A stretch of 64,000 nt of DNA from Sphaerisporangium siamense (GCF_014205275.1 NZ_JACHND010000001.1:1426001-1490000), one strand, 5' to 3'. Positions 51,653 through 60,822 are shown, counted from the first letter of the stretch. Made by a program: numbers and translations. Notes: a model not told the origin generated them from the sequence alone.

Positions 51653-54600
51653 ATGGCTAGTCAGGGCGACGAGGCTGGCCTTCGCTTCGCGGTCCTCGGA
51701 CCGGTGCTTGCCTGGCAGGACGGCCGGGAGCTGGAGCTGGGCACGCCGCTGCAACGGTCCATCCTCGCCATGCTGCTGCTCCGCGAGGGCCGCGCGGTGT
51801 CCCCCACGGAGATGATCGACGCCATCTGGGGGGACGACGCGCCGCCGCGGGCGCTCGGCGCGCTGCGGACGTACGTCTCCCGGCTGCGCGCCGTCCTCGA
51901 ACCGGACCGCTCCCCGCGCATGCGCCCCGAGCTGCTGACCTCGGTCGGGCGCGGCTACGCGCTGCGGCTCCCGCCGGGCGCGCTCGACCTGGCCGAGTTC
52001 GAGCGCCTCGTCGGCGAGGCCGAGACCGAGCGCAGGAACGACGACCCGGCCGCCGCCGCGGCCACCCTGCGCCGGGCGCTCGGCCTGTGGTCGGGCGAGC
52101 CACTGGCCGGCGCCGTCGGGCCGTACATCGAGAGCCAGCGCGGCCGGCTCGTCGAGCGCCGCATCGGCGTGGTCGAGACCCTCATGCGGCTGGACCTCGA
52201 ACTCGGCCGGCACGCCGACGTGGTCCACGAGCTCATCGCGCTCATCTCCGAGCACCCGCTCAGGGAACGCCTGCGCGGGCAGCTCATGCTGGCCTACTAC
52301 CGCTGCGGACGGCAGGCGGACGCGCTCGCCGTCTTCGGCGACATCCGCCGCGCCCTGGTCGAGGAGCTCGGCATCGACCCCGGCCGCGAGCTGGCCTCGC
52401 TCCACCAGCGCATCCTCGCCGCCGACCCCGGCCTCGCCTGGACGCGCCGCGCGCCCTCCCCCGACGGGGACGGCCCCGGCAAGGACGCGCGCGCCGCCGC
52501 GGCCGAGGCGCCGGCCGCCGAGGACGCCGAGCACGAGGGCGTCCAGGAGATGCCGCGCCCCGCGCAGCTCCCCGCCGCCGTGAGCGACTTCACCGGGCGC
52601 AGGGAAGTCGTCAACCGGCTGCGCACGCTGCTGACGAGCGCGGGCGGGGCCGAGGGCGTGCCCGTGGCCGCGGTGTCGGGCATCGGCGGCGTCGGCAAGA
52701 CCGCCCTGGCCGTCCACGTCGCCCACTCGCTGCACGAGGTGTTCCCCGACGGGCAGTTGTACGCGGACCTGCGCGGATACGGCGAGGAGCCGACCGCCCC
52801 GGAGTCGGTGCTGGCCGCGTTCCTGCGCGCGCTCGGGCTGCCGGTCGACATCATCCCCGACGGGCTGGCCGAGCGCGCCGCGTTGTTCCGCTCGCTGCTC
52901 GCCGACCGCCGCATGATCGTGCTGCTCGACAACGCCCGCGACGCCGAGCAGGTCGAGCACCTGCTGCCGGGCACGGCGGGCTGCGCGGCGATCGTGACCA
53001 GCCGCGTCAAGCTGGCCGACCTGCCGTCCGCCCGCCTGGTCGACCTGGAGGTGATGGAGCCGGAGGAGGCGCTGAGCCTGTTCGCGGCCGTCGCCGGACC
53101 CGAGCGCGTGGCCGTCGAGCGCGCCGCGGCCATGGACGTGGTCGCCATCTGCGGGTTCCTTCCGCTCGCCGTCCGCATCGTCGCGGCCAGGCTCGCGGCG
53201 AGGCCGGGCTGGACCGTGGCCTCGCTCGTCCCGCGGCTGGCCGACGAGCGGCGGCGGCTGGACGAGATGCGCATCGGCCACCTGGCCGTGGACGCCACCT
53301 TCTCCCTCGGGTACGGCCACCTGGACGCGGGGCAGGCCCGCGCGTTCCGGCTGCTGTCGCTGCCGAACGGCCCGGACATCTCGGTGCAGGCGGCGGCCGC
53401 GCTGCTGGACCTCAGCACGATCGAGACCGAGGACATGCTGGAGTCCCTGGTCGACGTGAGCCTGCTGGAGGCGCCCGCGCCGGGCCGGTACCGCTACCAC
53501 GACCTGCTGCGGCTGTTCGCGCGCCGGCACGCCGAGGCGAACGAGGGCACGGACGCCGGGGCGCCGGCGACGCGGCGGCTGCTGGGCTTCTACCTGGCCT
53601 CGGCGCAGGCCGCGCACCGGCTCGCCTACGAGGGCAGCGTGATCTGCGAGCACCTGACCGCCACCGGGATCGCGGGCCGCACGTTCACCAGCGCCGACGA
53701 GGCCGTCCTGTGGCTGACCGTCGAGGCCGAGACGCTGTTCGCCGCGATCGGGCAGGCCGCCGAGTCGGCCCGCACCCCCGAGACGCTGCGGCTGGCCGCC
53801 GACCTGCTGCTGGCCATGGAGCCGCTGCTGGAGTCCGGCGCCTACGTCCGCGAGTTCCACGGCCGCGCGACCACGGTGCTCGTCTCGGCGCAGGCGATCG
53901 GCGACAGGCCTAGCGAGCTGCGCTGCCGGTACGTCCTCGGCCGCGTGCTGTTCGGGGCCAACCGGCTGCGCGAGGCGGACGCCGAGTTCCGCGCCGCGCT
54001 GGAGCTGGCGGAGGCCCTCGGCGATCCGATCGTCACCGGGGAGACCTACAACGCGCTCGCGGTCGTCGCGGGGCGCCGCCGCCGCCACGAGGAGGCGCTG
54101 GCCTGGTTCGACTCGGCGCTGAAGGCGTTCAAGGAGAGCGGGGCGATCGGCGGCGAGGCACTGGTGGCGAGCTACTCCTCGCGCGACCACCTGGGCCTCG
54201 GCCGCACGGACGAGGCGATCAGCGCCGCCGAGCGCGGCCTCGCGCTGTTCTCGGAGCTCGGCAGCGGCGCCGGGATGGCACGCGCGCGCTACCAGCTCGG
54301 CGTCGTCCTGTCCCGGGTGGGACGGCTCACCGAGGCGGTCGTCCACCACGCCGAGTGCCTGGACTTCTTCCGTGCGGGCGGGCAGAAGGTGTGGGAGCAG
54401 CGGGTCTGCTGCCGTCTGGCCGAGACGTTCATCAACGCCGAGCGGTACAAGGACGCCGCGCGGCACGCCGAGCAGGCGCTGACCCTGAGCAGGGAGATCG
54501 GGCACCCGTACGGCGAGGCCCTGTCACTGACCGTGCTGGGCCGCGCCCTCGCCGGGCTCGGCAGCGTCCGCAGGAGCGGCGACTGCCTGAAGCGGGCCCT

Positions 54601-54679
54601 GGACATCTTCACCCGGCTCGGATCCCCCGAGGCCGACGACCTTCGCGCCCTGCTGAAGCTCGATCAGGTCAGCGATTAG
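51653..54679 (+). CDS. AfsR-type SARP regulator (wHTH-BTAD-NB-ARC-TPR)
   Basis: A large regulator of about 1008 residues. An OmpR-like winged helix (about 8-95: VLGPVLAWQDGRELELGTPL, LRTYVSRLRAVLE, SVGRGYALRL) is joined to a BTAD helical domain (about 100-245, ending EELGIDPGRELASLHQRIL). An acidic linker precedes an NB-ARC ATPase (P-loop SGIGGVGKTALA at about 341; VLLDNARDAEQVEHLLPG). TPR repeats fill about 640-990. AfsR-type proteins activate antibiotic or developmental genes. The ATG at 51653 is preferred; GTG 51638 is possible. No clear biosynthetic cluster touches it, so its targets may be local small genes or distant. Confidence 0.93.
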   Translation: MASQGDEAGLRFAVLGPVLAWQDGRELELGTPLQRSILAMLLLREGRAVSPTEMIDAIWGDDAPPRALGALRTYVSRLRAVLEPDRSPRMRPELLTSVGRGYALRLPPGALDLAEFERLVGEAETERRNDDPAAAAATLRRALGLWSGEPLAGAVGPYIESQRGRLVERRIGVVETLMRLDLELGRHADVVHELIALISEHPLRERLRGQLMLAYYRCGRQADALAVFGDIRRALVEELGIDPGRELASLHQRILAADPGLAWTRRAPSPDGDGPGKDARAAAAEAPAAEDAEHEGVQEMPRPAQLPAAVSDFTGRREVVNRLRTLLTSAGGAEGVPVAAVSGIGGVGKTALAVHVAHSLHEVFPDGQLYADLRGYGEEPTAPESVLAAFLRALGLPVDIIPDGLAERAALFRSLLADRRMIVLLDNARDAEQVEHLLPGTAGCAAIVTSRVKLADLPSARLVDLEVMEPEEALSLFAAVAGPERVAVERAAAMDVVAICGFLPLAVRIVAARLAARPGWTVASLVPRLADERRRLDEMRIGHLAVDATFSLGYGHLDAGQARAFRLLSLPNGPDISVQAAAALLDLSTIETEDMLESLVDVSLLEAPAPGRYRYHDLLRLFARRHAEANEGTDAGAPATRRLLGFYLASAQAAHRLAYEGSVICEHLTATGIAGRTFTSADEAVLWLTVEAETLFAAIGQAAESARTPETLRLAADLLLAMEPLLESGAYVREFHGRATTVLVSAQAIGDRPSELRCRYVLGRVLFGANRLREADAEFRAALELAEALGDPIVTGETYNALAVVAGRRRRHEEALAWFDSALKAFKESGAIGGEALVASYSSRDHLGLGRTDEAISAAERGLALFSELGSGAGMARARYQLGVVLSRVGRLTEAVVHHAECLDFFRAGGQKVWEQRVCCRLAETFINAERYKDAARHAEQALTLSREIGHPYGEALSLTVLGRALAGLGSVRRSGDCLKRALDIFTRLGSPEADDLRALLKLDQVSD

Positions 54680-55048
54680 CTCCCGCACGCTGAAGGGGTC
54701 GTCGTCGAGCCGAGTCATTCGCACGTGATTGATCACCTTTGACCTACCGTGTCCCCTTCGAGCATCACGCGATCCGCGCGGCTCAGCGGAAAGTATCCGG
54801 ATAGGCACTCAACGCTGGCGGAATTATGGAAAGCTCATATCCGCCGTTAAGTGCTTGGAGCTTTAGATGAATCCGTACTGAAGTGCCCGGCCGGCCGTCT
54901 GCCACCGCGTGGCGCCTTGGGGGCCCGGTTGGCTACCGGCATGGCGCCTCGCGACGACCGGCCGCCTCACTCCCGACGACCGGCCGGACGTGTCACGGAT
55001 CTCGAACCCCCCAAGTTCCGTGCACATCGCAAGGCTCCCGTCCGGGGT
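54680..55048. other. Gene-free stretch after the SARP gene
   Basis: An open frame runs through here into the zinc-ribbon gene, but its codon use is poor and it has no start signal. GTGAT-TG-ATCAC (about 54725-54736) and the 10-bp palindrome TATCCGGATA (about 54796-54805) are short possible regulator sites. An A/T-richer zone at 54820-54880 may be a promoter. Confidence 0.45.
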
Positions 55049-55076
55049 TCAAAATCCGATCAATGCCGAATCAACA
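55049..55076. promoter_or_regulatory. Second set of 11-bp phased TCAA repeats
   Basis: TCAAAA (55049), TCAATG (55060) and TCAACA (55071) start exactly 11 bases apart, 153-180 bases before the GTG of the zinc-ribbon gene. The spacing and TCAA core match the set at 51422 upstream of the SARP gene, so this gene may be a SARP target. Confidence 0.5.
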
Positions 55077-55228
55077 TCACGAACCCATCACGATGGGATA
55101 TGCAGGACATCGGCCGAACAGCCTGGGGCACCGGGACGGGTAAGCCCTTCGCAAGCGGCGGTCAAGCGGGTACAGGTACCACAGAGGGGCGCAGGACCCT
55201 CACCAGGAGTTGCAAGGAGCGGATCCCC

Positions 55229-55531
55229 GTGTTGATTCCGTGCTACGCGTGCGAGTCCCGGTTCCGGCCGGATGAATATTTCGTCGCCTGCCACGATTAC
55301 AACCGCGGCATGGACCTCGTCGCGTGGACGTGCCCGGCCTGCGGAAACCGCGACGACCTCCGTGTGATGCCGGACGCCATCGGTTTCGGCTACCCCTGGC
55401 GGGGCCGCTTCTCCGTCCAGGACCGTTTCCAGGTGCCGGGCCTGCGCCGCCGCCGCCGGGACCTCCGCCTGGACATCAGCCTGAACAAGGACGTGTGGCA
55501 CGTCCCGACCAAGTTGCGGCAGGTGGCCTAA
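55229..55531 (+). CDS. Small zinc-ribbon protein
   Basis: A 100-residue protein starting MLIPCYACESRFRPDEYF. CYAC (residues 5-8) and CPAC in VAWTCPACGN (about 38-47) form a two-knuckle zinc ribbon. The C-terminal half is basic (VPGLRRRRRDLRLDIS) and could bind RNA or DNA. I do not recognise a named family. The GTG at 55229 follows an AAGGAG site by 9 bases; the longer open frame upstream is not needed. Its stop overlaps the stop of the convergent RibD-type gene by 4 bases. Confidence 0.7.
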   Translation: MLIPCYACESRFRPDEYFVACHDYNRGMDLVAWTCPACGNRDDLRVMPDAIGFGYPWRGRFSVQDRFQVPGLRRRRRDLRLDISLNKDVWHVPTKLRQVA

Positions 55532-56082
55532 GAGGCCTTCCCGACCACCCGGTAGGTCAGCTCCGTCCTCCTGGGGAAGCACCGCACCCGGGGCGGTTCC
55601 AGCTCCACCGGTCCGACACCGCCGAACAGAGGGATGCCCGCGCCGAGCAGCACGGGCACGAGGTGGACGCGGATCTCGTCCAGCAGCCCGGCCGCCAGGA
55701 ACTGCCGGGCGATGTCCGCGCCGCCCATGACGTAGACGCCCCCGTCGCCCGCGACCGCCTGCGCCTGCTCCAGGGCGCTGCGCACGCCGTCGGTCACGAA
55801 CGTGAAGCGCTCGCCGGCGCCCTCCGGAACGTCATGCGAGATCACGAAATAGGGGACGGGCACCGGCGGGTCGCCGCCCCAGCCGCCCGAGACGTCGTAC
55901 GTCCGCCTGCCCGCGATCACCGCGCCCGTCCACGAGGTCTCCATCAGCTCGCGCACCTCGGGACCGAAGACGGTCTGCCCGGCGTCGCTGAACACCCACG
56001 CGTGCAGCCGCTCGGTGTCGTGGTCGGGGGTCGCGACGAACCCGTCCAGCGACATCGTGATGTCCAGAACGACCGTGCCCAT
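55528..56082 (-). CDS. Dihydrofolate reductase-like (RibD C-terminal domain) protein
   Basis: A protein of 184 residues. VVLDITMSLDGFVATPDHDT starts the fold; GAVIAGRRTYDVSGGWG and GGVYVMGGADIARQFLAAGL carry the cofactor and glycine-rich sites, and DEIRVHLVPVLLGAGIPLFG closes it. These stand-alone RibD_C/DHFR-like proteins are NADPH-dependent reductases of unknown substrate, very common in actinobacteria. I chose the ATG at 56082, with GGGAG 5 bases upstream. Confidence 0.92.
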   Translation of the reverse strand: MGTVVLDITMSLDGFVATPDHDTERLHAWVFSDAGQTVFGPEVRELMETSWTGAVIAGRRTYDVSGGWGGDPPVPVPYFVISHDVPEGAGERFTFVTDGVRSALEQAQAVAGDGGVYVMGGADIARQFLAAGLLDEIRVHLVPVLLGAGIPLFGGVGPVELEPPRVRCFPRRTELTYRVVGKAS

Positions 56083-56156
56083 GCCCTCTCCCGATGATCG
56101 CCGGCCTGTCCGACCGTACGGGGCGGCGGGGCGCGGGGCAAGGCGTCCGGCGGACA

Positions 56157-57008
56157 TCAGGGGAGGGCGAGGGCGATCCTGTCGATCTGCCCCAGGTCGG
56201 GCGACCAGCAGTACAGCATGACCTCGTCGGCGCCGGCGTCGGTGAACTCGCGGACGGCCCGCCCGATCGCCTCCGGCGTGGTGAGCATGCCCTCGGCCAC
56301 GTGGCCGGGCGCTTCGAGGAACCGGTAGTAGTCCCGGACCTCCCGCCGGGCCTCCGCCACGACCTCGTCGGGGCCGAGGGCGACGTTGGCCTGCGCCACC
56401 AGCCGGGGACGGCCTTCGCGCCCGGCCTCCCGCCACGCCCGCTCGACCGTCCGGAAGAACCTGCCCATCTCGGGCGGCGGGAACATCGCGCCGAGGAACC
56501 CGTCGCCCCAGTGCGCCACGCGCTCGGCCGTGGCCGGGACGAACCCTCCGAACAGCACCTCGGGGCCGCCGGGACGCGCGGGCGCGGGCCCGATCGGGCC
56601 GGCCCCCTCGCCGTACGGCTCGCCCGCCCAGACGCGCCGCAGCGCCCTCACCTGCTCGTCCAGGATCCGTCCCCGCTGCCGGCGGTCCACTCCCACCGCG
56701 CGGAAGTCGTCGTCGCGGACGCCGACGCCGAGCCCGAGCGTGAAGCGCCCGCCCGAGAGGCGGTCGAGCGTGGCGGCCTGCTTGGCGAGCAGTGCGGGCC
56801 GGCGCAGGGGCGCGATCAGCACCTCGGTCATCAGCCGGATCGTGGAGGTGGCGCCCGCGACCGCGCCCAGGGTGACCATGGGCTCGGGGTTGCCGTAGAC
56901 GACACGGTCGAGCAGGCCGAGGGTGGTGAACGTGGCGGACTCGGCACGGCGCGCCCAGGTGAGCAGTTCGTCGACGTCGGCGATCGGAAGGCCGAGGCCC
57001 ACCTTCAT
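56157..57008 (-). CDS. LLM-class (luciferase-like) flavin- or F420-dependent oxidoreductase
   Basis: A 283-residue TIM-barrel protein. MKVGLGLPIADVDELLTWAR, GAVAGATSTIRLMTEVLIAP, AATLDRLSGGRFTLGLGVGV and GDGFLGAMFPP follow the order in bacterial luciferase-like monooxygenases and F420 enzymes. The reaction is unknown. The ATG follows a purine-rich CCGGGGG tract. A TetR gene begins just upstream in the same direction (57676), with 65 bases between; it may control this gene. Confidence 0.9.
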   Translation of the reverse strand: MKVGLGLPIADVDELLTWARRAESATFTTLGLLDRVVYGNPEPMVTLGAVAGATSTIRLMTEVLIAPLRRPALLAKQAATLDRLSGGRFTLGLGVGVRDDDFRAVGVDRRQRGRILDEQVRALRRVWAGEPYGEGAGPIGPAPARPGGPEVLFGGFVPATAERVAHWGDGFLGAMFPPPEMGRFFRTVERAWREAGREGRPRLVAQANVALGPDEVVAEARREVRDYYRFLEAPGHVAEGMLTTPEAIGRAVREFTDAGADEVMLYCWSPDLGQIDRIALALP

Positions 57009-57073
57009 CGCGGCACCCCCGGAGTCGTCAGGCGGGTCGCCTCACTGTACGACGGCGGCGCGCCGCGGCCGGG

Positions 57074-57676
57074 TCAGGACGCGCCGGACGCGCGCCTCAG
57101 GCTGTTCCACGCGGCCTCGCCGAGCGTCCTGATCTCGTCCTCGGTGGGCTGGTGGGCGCCGGAGAACCACAGGCGGCACATCTCGGTCGCGGGCCCGAGC
57201 CACAGGACGTAGCACATGGTCGGCTCCACGGGCCGCAGCACGCCGTTCTTCATGTGGGGGCGCCACCAGTCGGCCACCTGGCGGAAGAACGCGCGGCGCG
57301 CCTCGGCGACCTCGGGGCCGCCCGGCTCCTCGCGGCGGGGCGGGCGCTCGCTGATCAGGATGCGGGCCCGCTCGGGATGGCGCCCGCACCAGGCCATGTG
57401 CATGGCGACGATCGCCTCGATGCCGTCCTTGGCGGTGTCGTGCCGGAAGAGCTCGTCGACGAACGCCTGCTGGTACATGGTCGCGATCTCGGAGTACAGC
57501 ACCCCGAAGACGTGTTCCTTGCTGGCGAAGTGGTGGTAGAAGCTCCCGACGCTGACGCCGCTCTCCTCGCGGAGGCTGGCCAGCGTCGTGGAGGAGACCC
57601 CGTCCTGGCTGAAGCGTCGCAGGGCGCCCTCGATGATGCGGGTGCGGCCGTCACGTCCGTTCTTCGCGCTCTTCAC
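57074..57676 (-). CDS. TetR-family regulator
   Basis: A protein of 200 residues. The HTH (about 10-58) reads RTRIIEGALRRFSQDGVSST, then SGVSVGSFYHHFASKEHVFG. The ligand-binding domain has MYQQAFVDELFRHD and AHQPTEDEIRTLGEAAWNSL. It starts with GTG at 57676. A CAGAAC-CTT-GTTCTG palindrome lies 20 bases upstream and is the likely operator for autoregulation. It is co-directional with the luciferase-like gene. Confidence 0.92.
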   Translation of the reverse strand: MKSAKNGRDGRTRIIEGALRRFSQDGVSSTTLASLREESGVSVGSFYHHFASKEHVFGVLYSEIATMYQQAFVDELFRHDTAKDGIEAIVAMHMAWCGRHPERARILISERPPRREEPGGPEVAEARRAFFRQVADWWRPHMKNGVLRPVEPTMCYVLWLGPATEMCRLWFSGAHQPTEDEIRTLGEAAWNSLRRASGAS

Positions 57677-57695
57677 AGCGTCAATGGTGACTCAA

Positions 57696-57710
57696 CAGAA
57701 CCTTGTTCTG
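57696..57710. promoter_or_regulatory. CAGAAC-N3-GTTCTG operator of the TetR gene
   Basis: A 15-bp palindrome, CAGAAC (57696-57701) and GTTCTG (57705-57710), starts 20 bases before the TetR start codon. It lies between the TetR gene and the divergent HxlR gene. Confidence 0.6.
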
Positions 57711-57882
57711 CAAACCTCGGGAGGATGTCAAGCGCCGCCGCCGCGGCCGGGCCGCCCGAAAGGAGCCGACGATCTCGACGGTACCGCACGCGAGGCACAC
57801 CTTCGGCGCCCGGTCATCGGCTGCGCGGCACGGGGGCCGCCTGAGTCCGTCAAATAGACTGAGCTGGGTGGAGGGAGGAAAT

Positions 57883-58371
57883 ATGACCGCCTACGATGCC
57901 TGCATGAGCGCGCGTACCCCCTTCCGAGTGCGGAACTGCTCGATCGAACGCACGCTCGCGATCGTGGGCGAGAAGTGGACCTTCCTGGTGCTCCGCGAGG
58001 CGTTCAACGGCGTGCGCCGGTTCGCCGACATGCAGGAAGGCACCGGCGCCCCCCGCCAGGTGCTCAGCGCCCGGCTGTCCCGGCTGGTCGAGGAGGGCCT
58101 GCTGGGCAAGGTGCCCTACCGCGAGCCGGGCCGGCGCGTCCGCCACGAGTACCGGCTCACCCAGAAGGGGCTCGACCTCTATCCGATCCTCGTGAGCCTG
58201 ATGCAGTGGGGCGACATCCACATGGCCGAGTCGGGGCCGCCCGTCGTCCTCACCCACCGCGGCTGCGGCGCGCCCGTCGGCGTCCACCTGAGCTGCGCCG
58301 AAGGCCACGAGGTGAGCTCTCCTCGTGAAGTGACCCCGACGCACGGCCCCGGGTCGCGGCTCGCGGGCTAG
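57883..58371 (+). CDS. HxlR-family winged-helix regulator
   Basis: A protein of 162 residues. VRNCSIERTLAIVGEKWTFL has the conserved Cys and GEKW of the family; FADMQEGTGAPRQVLSARLS and YREPGRRVRHEYRLTQKGLD are the HTH and wing. The tail (HRGCGAPVGVHLSCAEGHEV) has three further cysteines. HxlR proteins sense aldehydes, quinones or oxidants through cysteine. The ATG at 57883 follows GGGAGGA. It is divergent from the TetR gene with about 206 bases between. Confidence 0.92.
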   Translation: MTAYDACMSARTPFRVRNCSIERTLAIVGEKWTFLVLREAFNGVRRFADMQEGTGAPRQVLSARLSRLVEEGLLGKVPYREPGRRVRHEYRLTQKGLDLYPILVSLMQWGDIHMAESGPPVVLTHRGCGAPVGVHLSCAEGHEVSSPREVTPTHGPGSRLAG

Positions 58372-58375
58372 CCGC

Positions 58376-59023
58376 TCAGCGGTGGAGGAGCCGCAGCACG
58401 CGGCGGAAGGCCAGCAGCGAGGCCAGCGCCGCCAGCACCATGAGCACGGCCACCGCCGCCGTCCGCACGATCAGGTACGTCTCGATCGACTCGCTCAGCA
58501 ACAGCCACAGGCTCAGCGAGCCGTTGGCGAACTGGACCGTTCCCCACAGCAGCGAGAGGTGGACGAAGAACCGGCGCATGCGGGGGTGGTGGGTCAGGTG
58601 CTCGGGCAGCGGGACCAGGTCGGTGGTCACCCGCTGGATCAGCGGGCGCGGCGCGGCGGCCGTCCCCAGGAAGGCCAGGCTCGCGGCGTAGACGCCCAGC
58701 GTGGGCTGCAGGAAGAAGATCAGAAGGTCGCCGGTGACCAGCGTGAGCACCGCGCGCACGGTGACAGCCAGCATGGCCAGCAGGACCGTTCCCGGCACGG
58801 GCTGCCGCCTCACCAGCCGCAGCACCGCGCCGCCGTACACCCAGGCCACCGCCATGCCCACGCCGCCGCGCTCGCCCGCCACCAGGAAGCCCACATAGAA
58901 GATCGCGACCGGGAGGATCATGCCCTCGAGCACCCGCGGCACCGCGTGCCGCACCAGCACGGAAAGCCTCGGAAGGGCGGGCGGCCGGGCGGCGGGCGAC
59001 AGGACGAGAGTGGACGCGGTCAT
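58376..59023 (-). CDS. VC0807-like integral membrane protein
   Basis: A 215-residue protein with six or so helices: VLEGMILPVAIFYVGFLVAG, AVAWVYGGAVLRLVRRQPVP, VTGDLLIFFLQPTLGVYAASLA, then FVHLSLLWGTVQFANGSLSL. The pattern recalls the VC0807 family of membrane proteins of unknown function; that name is from memory. The ATG at 59023 follows AGGAG. It is convergent with the HxlR gene, with 4 bases between the stops. Confidence 0.75.
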   Translation of the reverse strand: MTASTLVLSPAARPPALPRLSVLVRHAVPRVLEGMILPVAIFYVGFLVAGERGGVGMAVAWVYGGAVLRLVRRQPVPGTVLLAMLAVTVRAVLTLVTGDLLIFFLQPTLGVYAASLAFLGTAAAPRPLIQRVTTDLVPLPEHLTHHPRMRRFFVHLSLLWGTVQFANGSLSLWLLLSESIETYLIVRTAAVAVLMVLAALASLLAFRRVLRLLHR

Positions 59024-59249
59024 GTTCGAGAAGGCTCCTGAAGGACCGGCGCGACGGCATGCCGCAGGCGGGCGACCCAACCGACCGTACGGCATGACCT
59101 CTGCCGCCGCCATCGGTTCCACGAGATCATGATCGGAGGCTGGAAGGCCCTTCACCGCCGCCGGGCACGCCCATGGCACGGGGCCCGGTGCGCTGGTCGC
59201 GGGCATGGCCGGGTGAAGGACCACCCCGTGCCTTGCCTACCCTGAAGGC

Positions 59250-60056
59250 GTGTACCGCTTCCTCTTGACACCTCGCTGGCTGGCCTTCCACGTGCTGGTC
59301 CTGGTGCTCATCCCCGCCTTCGTGTTCCTGGGCCGGTGGCAGTTCGGGCGGTACGAGGAACGGTCGGCGGCGAGCGACGTCGCCACGACCAACCTCGCGG
59401 CGGCGCCCGTGCCGCTGACCTCGCTGGACAAGCCCGGCGGTTCCGTCCCCGACTCGCTGCGCTTCCGCGTCGTGACGGCCTCGGGGCGCTACGATCCGGC
59501 CGGCGAGCTGCTGGTCAGGCGCCGTACGCAGAACGGCAAGCCGGGGTACTACGTGCTCACCCCGCTGGTGACCGCCGACGGCGCCGCGGTGATCGTGAAC
59601 CGCGGCTGGGTGAAGGTCGGGGCCACCGCGGACACGCCTCCGGAGGTGCCGCCGCCCCCCTCCGGTGAGGTAAGTGTCACTGGCCGGCTACGTCCCGCGG
59701 AGACCGAGGACAGCACCGGCATCGAGGAGCGCGCCGGCCTCCCCCCGCGCCAGGTCCTGCTGATCGACACCTCCGCGATCGCCGGGCGCCTGCCGTACCG
59801 CCTGTACGGCGGCTTCGTCGAGCTGACCGAGCAGCGGCCGGCCGCGGCGAGCGCCCCCGAGCCGGTCCCCGCGCCGGACGTCGGCGGCGGAGGCGGCCTC
59901 AACCTGGCCTACGGCGTGCAGTGGTGGCTGTTCATCGCGATCGCGATCGGCGGGTGGATCGCGCTCATCCGCCGCGAGGCCCGCGATCTGAAGGCCGCCG
60001 AGGACGAGCCCGCCACGAGCTCAAAGGTCGTCCCCAGCCCGGGCACCGGCGGATGA
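59250..60056 (+). CDS. SURF1 family cytochrome c oxidase assembly protein
   Basis: A protein of 268 residues with one N-terminal and one C-terminal transmembrane helix. LTPRWLAFHVLVLVLIPAFV and FLGRWQFGRYEER (GRWQ) are the SURF1 N-terminal signature. PLVTADGAAVIVNRGWVKVG and a late NLAYGVQWWLFIAIAIGGW (about 226-244) are the other two landmarks. SURF1 helps insert heme a into oxidase subunit I. The start is GTG 59250. It stands apart from other oxidase genes. Confidence 0.93.
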   Translation: MYRFLLTPRWLAFHVLVLVLIPAFVFLGRWQFGRYEERSAASDVATTNLAAAPVPLTSLDKPGGSVPDSLRFRVVTASGRYDPAGELLVRRRTQNGKPGYYVLTPLVTADGAAVIVNRGWVKVGATADTPPEVPPPPSGEVSVTGRLRPAETEDSTGIEERAGLPPRQVLLIDTSAIAGRLPYRLYGGFVELTEQRPAAASAPEPVPAPDVGGGGGLNLAYGVQWWLFIAIAIGGWIALIRREARDLKAAEDEPATSSKVVPSPGTGG

Positions 60057-60108
60057 CCGCGCGGAACCCCGCCGGGGGCGCCGCCGTTCTTCCGCGTGTG
60101 AGGGGCCG

Positions 60109-60687
60109 ATGCCGTCGATCGTGTGGGTGAAGGACGAGGGCGCCGAGTACGCCCACGTGGAGGTCTCCGGCGGACGCCTGACGGCGGTGGGGACGGCCGT
60201 GGGCGGGGGTCCGGTGCCCTACCGCCTCGAATACGAGCTGATGACCGGCCCGCGCTACGTGACCGCCGCGCTGGCCGTCCGCAGCGAGGGCGCCGGGTGG
60301 ACGCGGTCGCTCGACCTGCGGCGGGGGGCGGACGGCGCCTGGTCGATCGGCGCGGACGCCTCCGGAGCGCTGGAGGGGGCCGAGCCCGGCGGTGACCCGT
60401 CCCTGCTGGACGGGGCGCTGGACTGCGACCTCGGGCTGTCGCCGCTGACCAACAGCATGCCGGTGCTGCGCCACGCCATGCTCGGCGGCGGCGATCCCGT
60501 CGACTTCGTGATGGCGTGGGTGAGCGTGCCGCACCTGGCGGTGCTCCCGGACGCCCAGCGCTACACGCCGCTCGGCGGGGGCGTCGTGCGGTACGCGAGC
60601 GAGGGGTTCCGGGCGGACATCGTCTTCGGGTCCGAGGGGCTGGTCGCCGCCTATCCCGGGCTCGCCCGGCAGGTCACGGCTTCGTGA
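60109..60687 (+). CDS. Putative glycolipid-binding (PF06475-type) protein
   Basis: A protein of 192 residues, all-beta. VWVKDEGAEYAHVEVSGGRL, PYRLEYELMTGPRYVTAALAV, WSIGADASGALEGAEPGGDP, LDCDLGLSPLTNSMPVLRHA and VDFVMAWVSVPHLAV match the conserved blocks of the glycolipid-binding DUF1089 family, known from a few bacterial structures. It is 52 bases downstream of SURF1 and may be co-transcribed. Function in actinobacteria is unknown. Confidence 0.85.
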   Translation: MPSIVWVKDEGAEYAHVEVSGGRLTAVGTAVGGGPVPYRLEYELMTGPRYVTAALAVRSEGAGWTRSLDLRRGADGAWSIGADASGALEGAEPGGDPSLLDGALDCDLGLSPLTNSMPVLRHAMLGGGDPVDFVMAWVSVPHLAVLPDAQRYTPLGGGVVRYASEGFRADIVFGSEGLVAAYPGLARQVTAS

Positions 60688-60822
60688 CTGCATAAATGCG
60701 CTCTCATCACGATATTTGGCCGGAGGTCCACCGGGGCCGGGCGTCGCTCCGCGTGCGAACGGATACCAACCGGAGACCTCCCAGCTTGTGTGGTGTTATT
60801 CCTGCGGCATACGGTTTTCCTC

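Noticed and set aside
54851..55228. N-terminal extension of the zinc-ribbon gene by 126 codons
   Set aside because: The extended part has no start signal and poor codon use, and contains the TCAA repeats. GTG 55229 has a good AAGGAG site.
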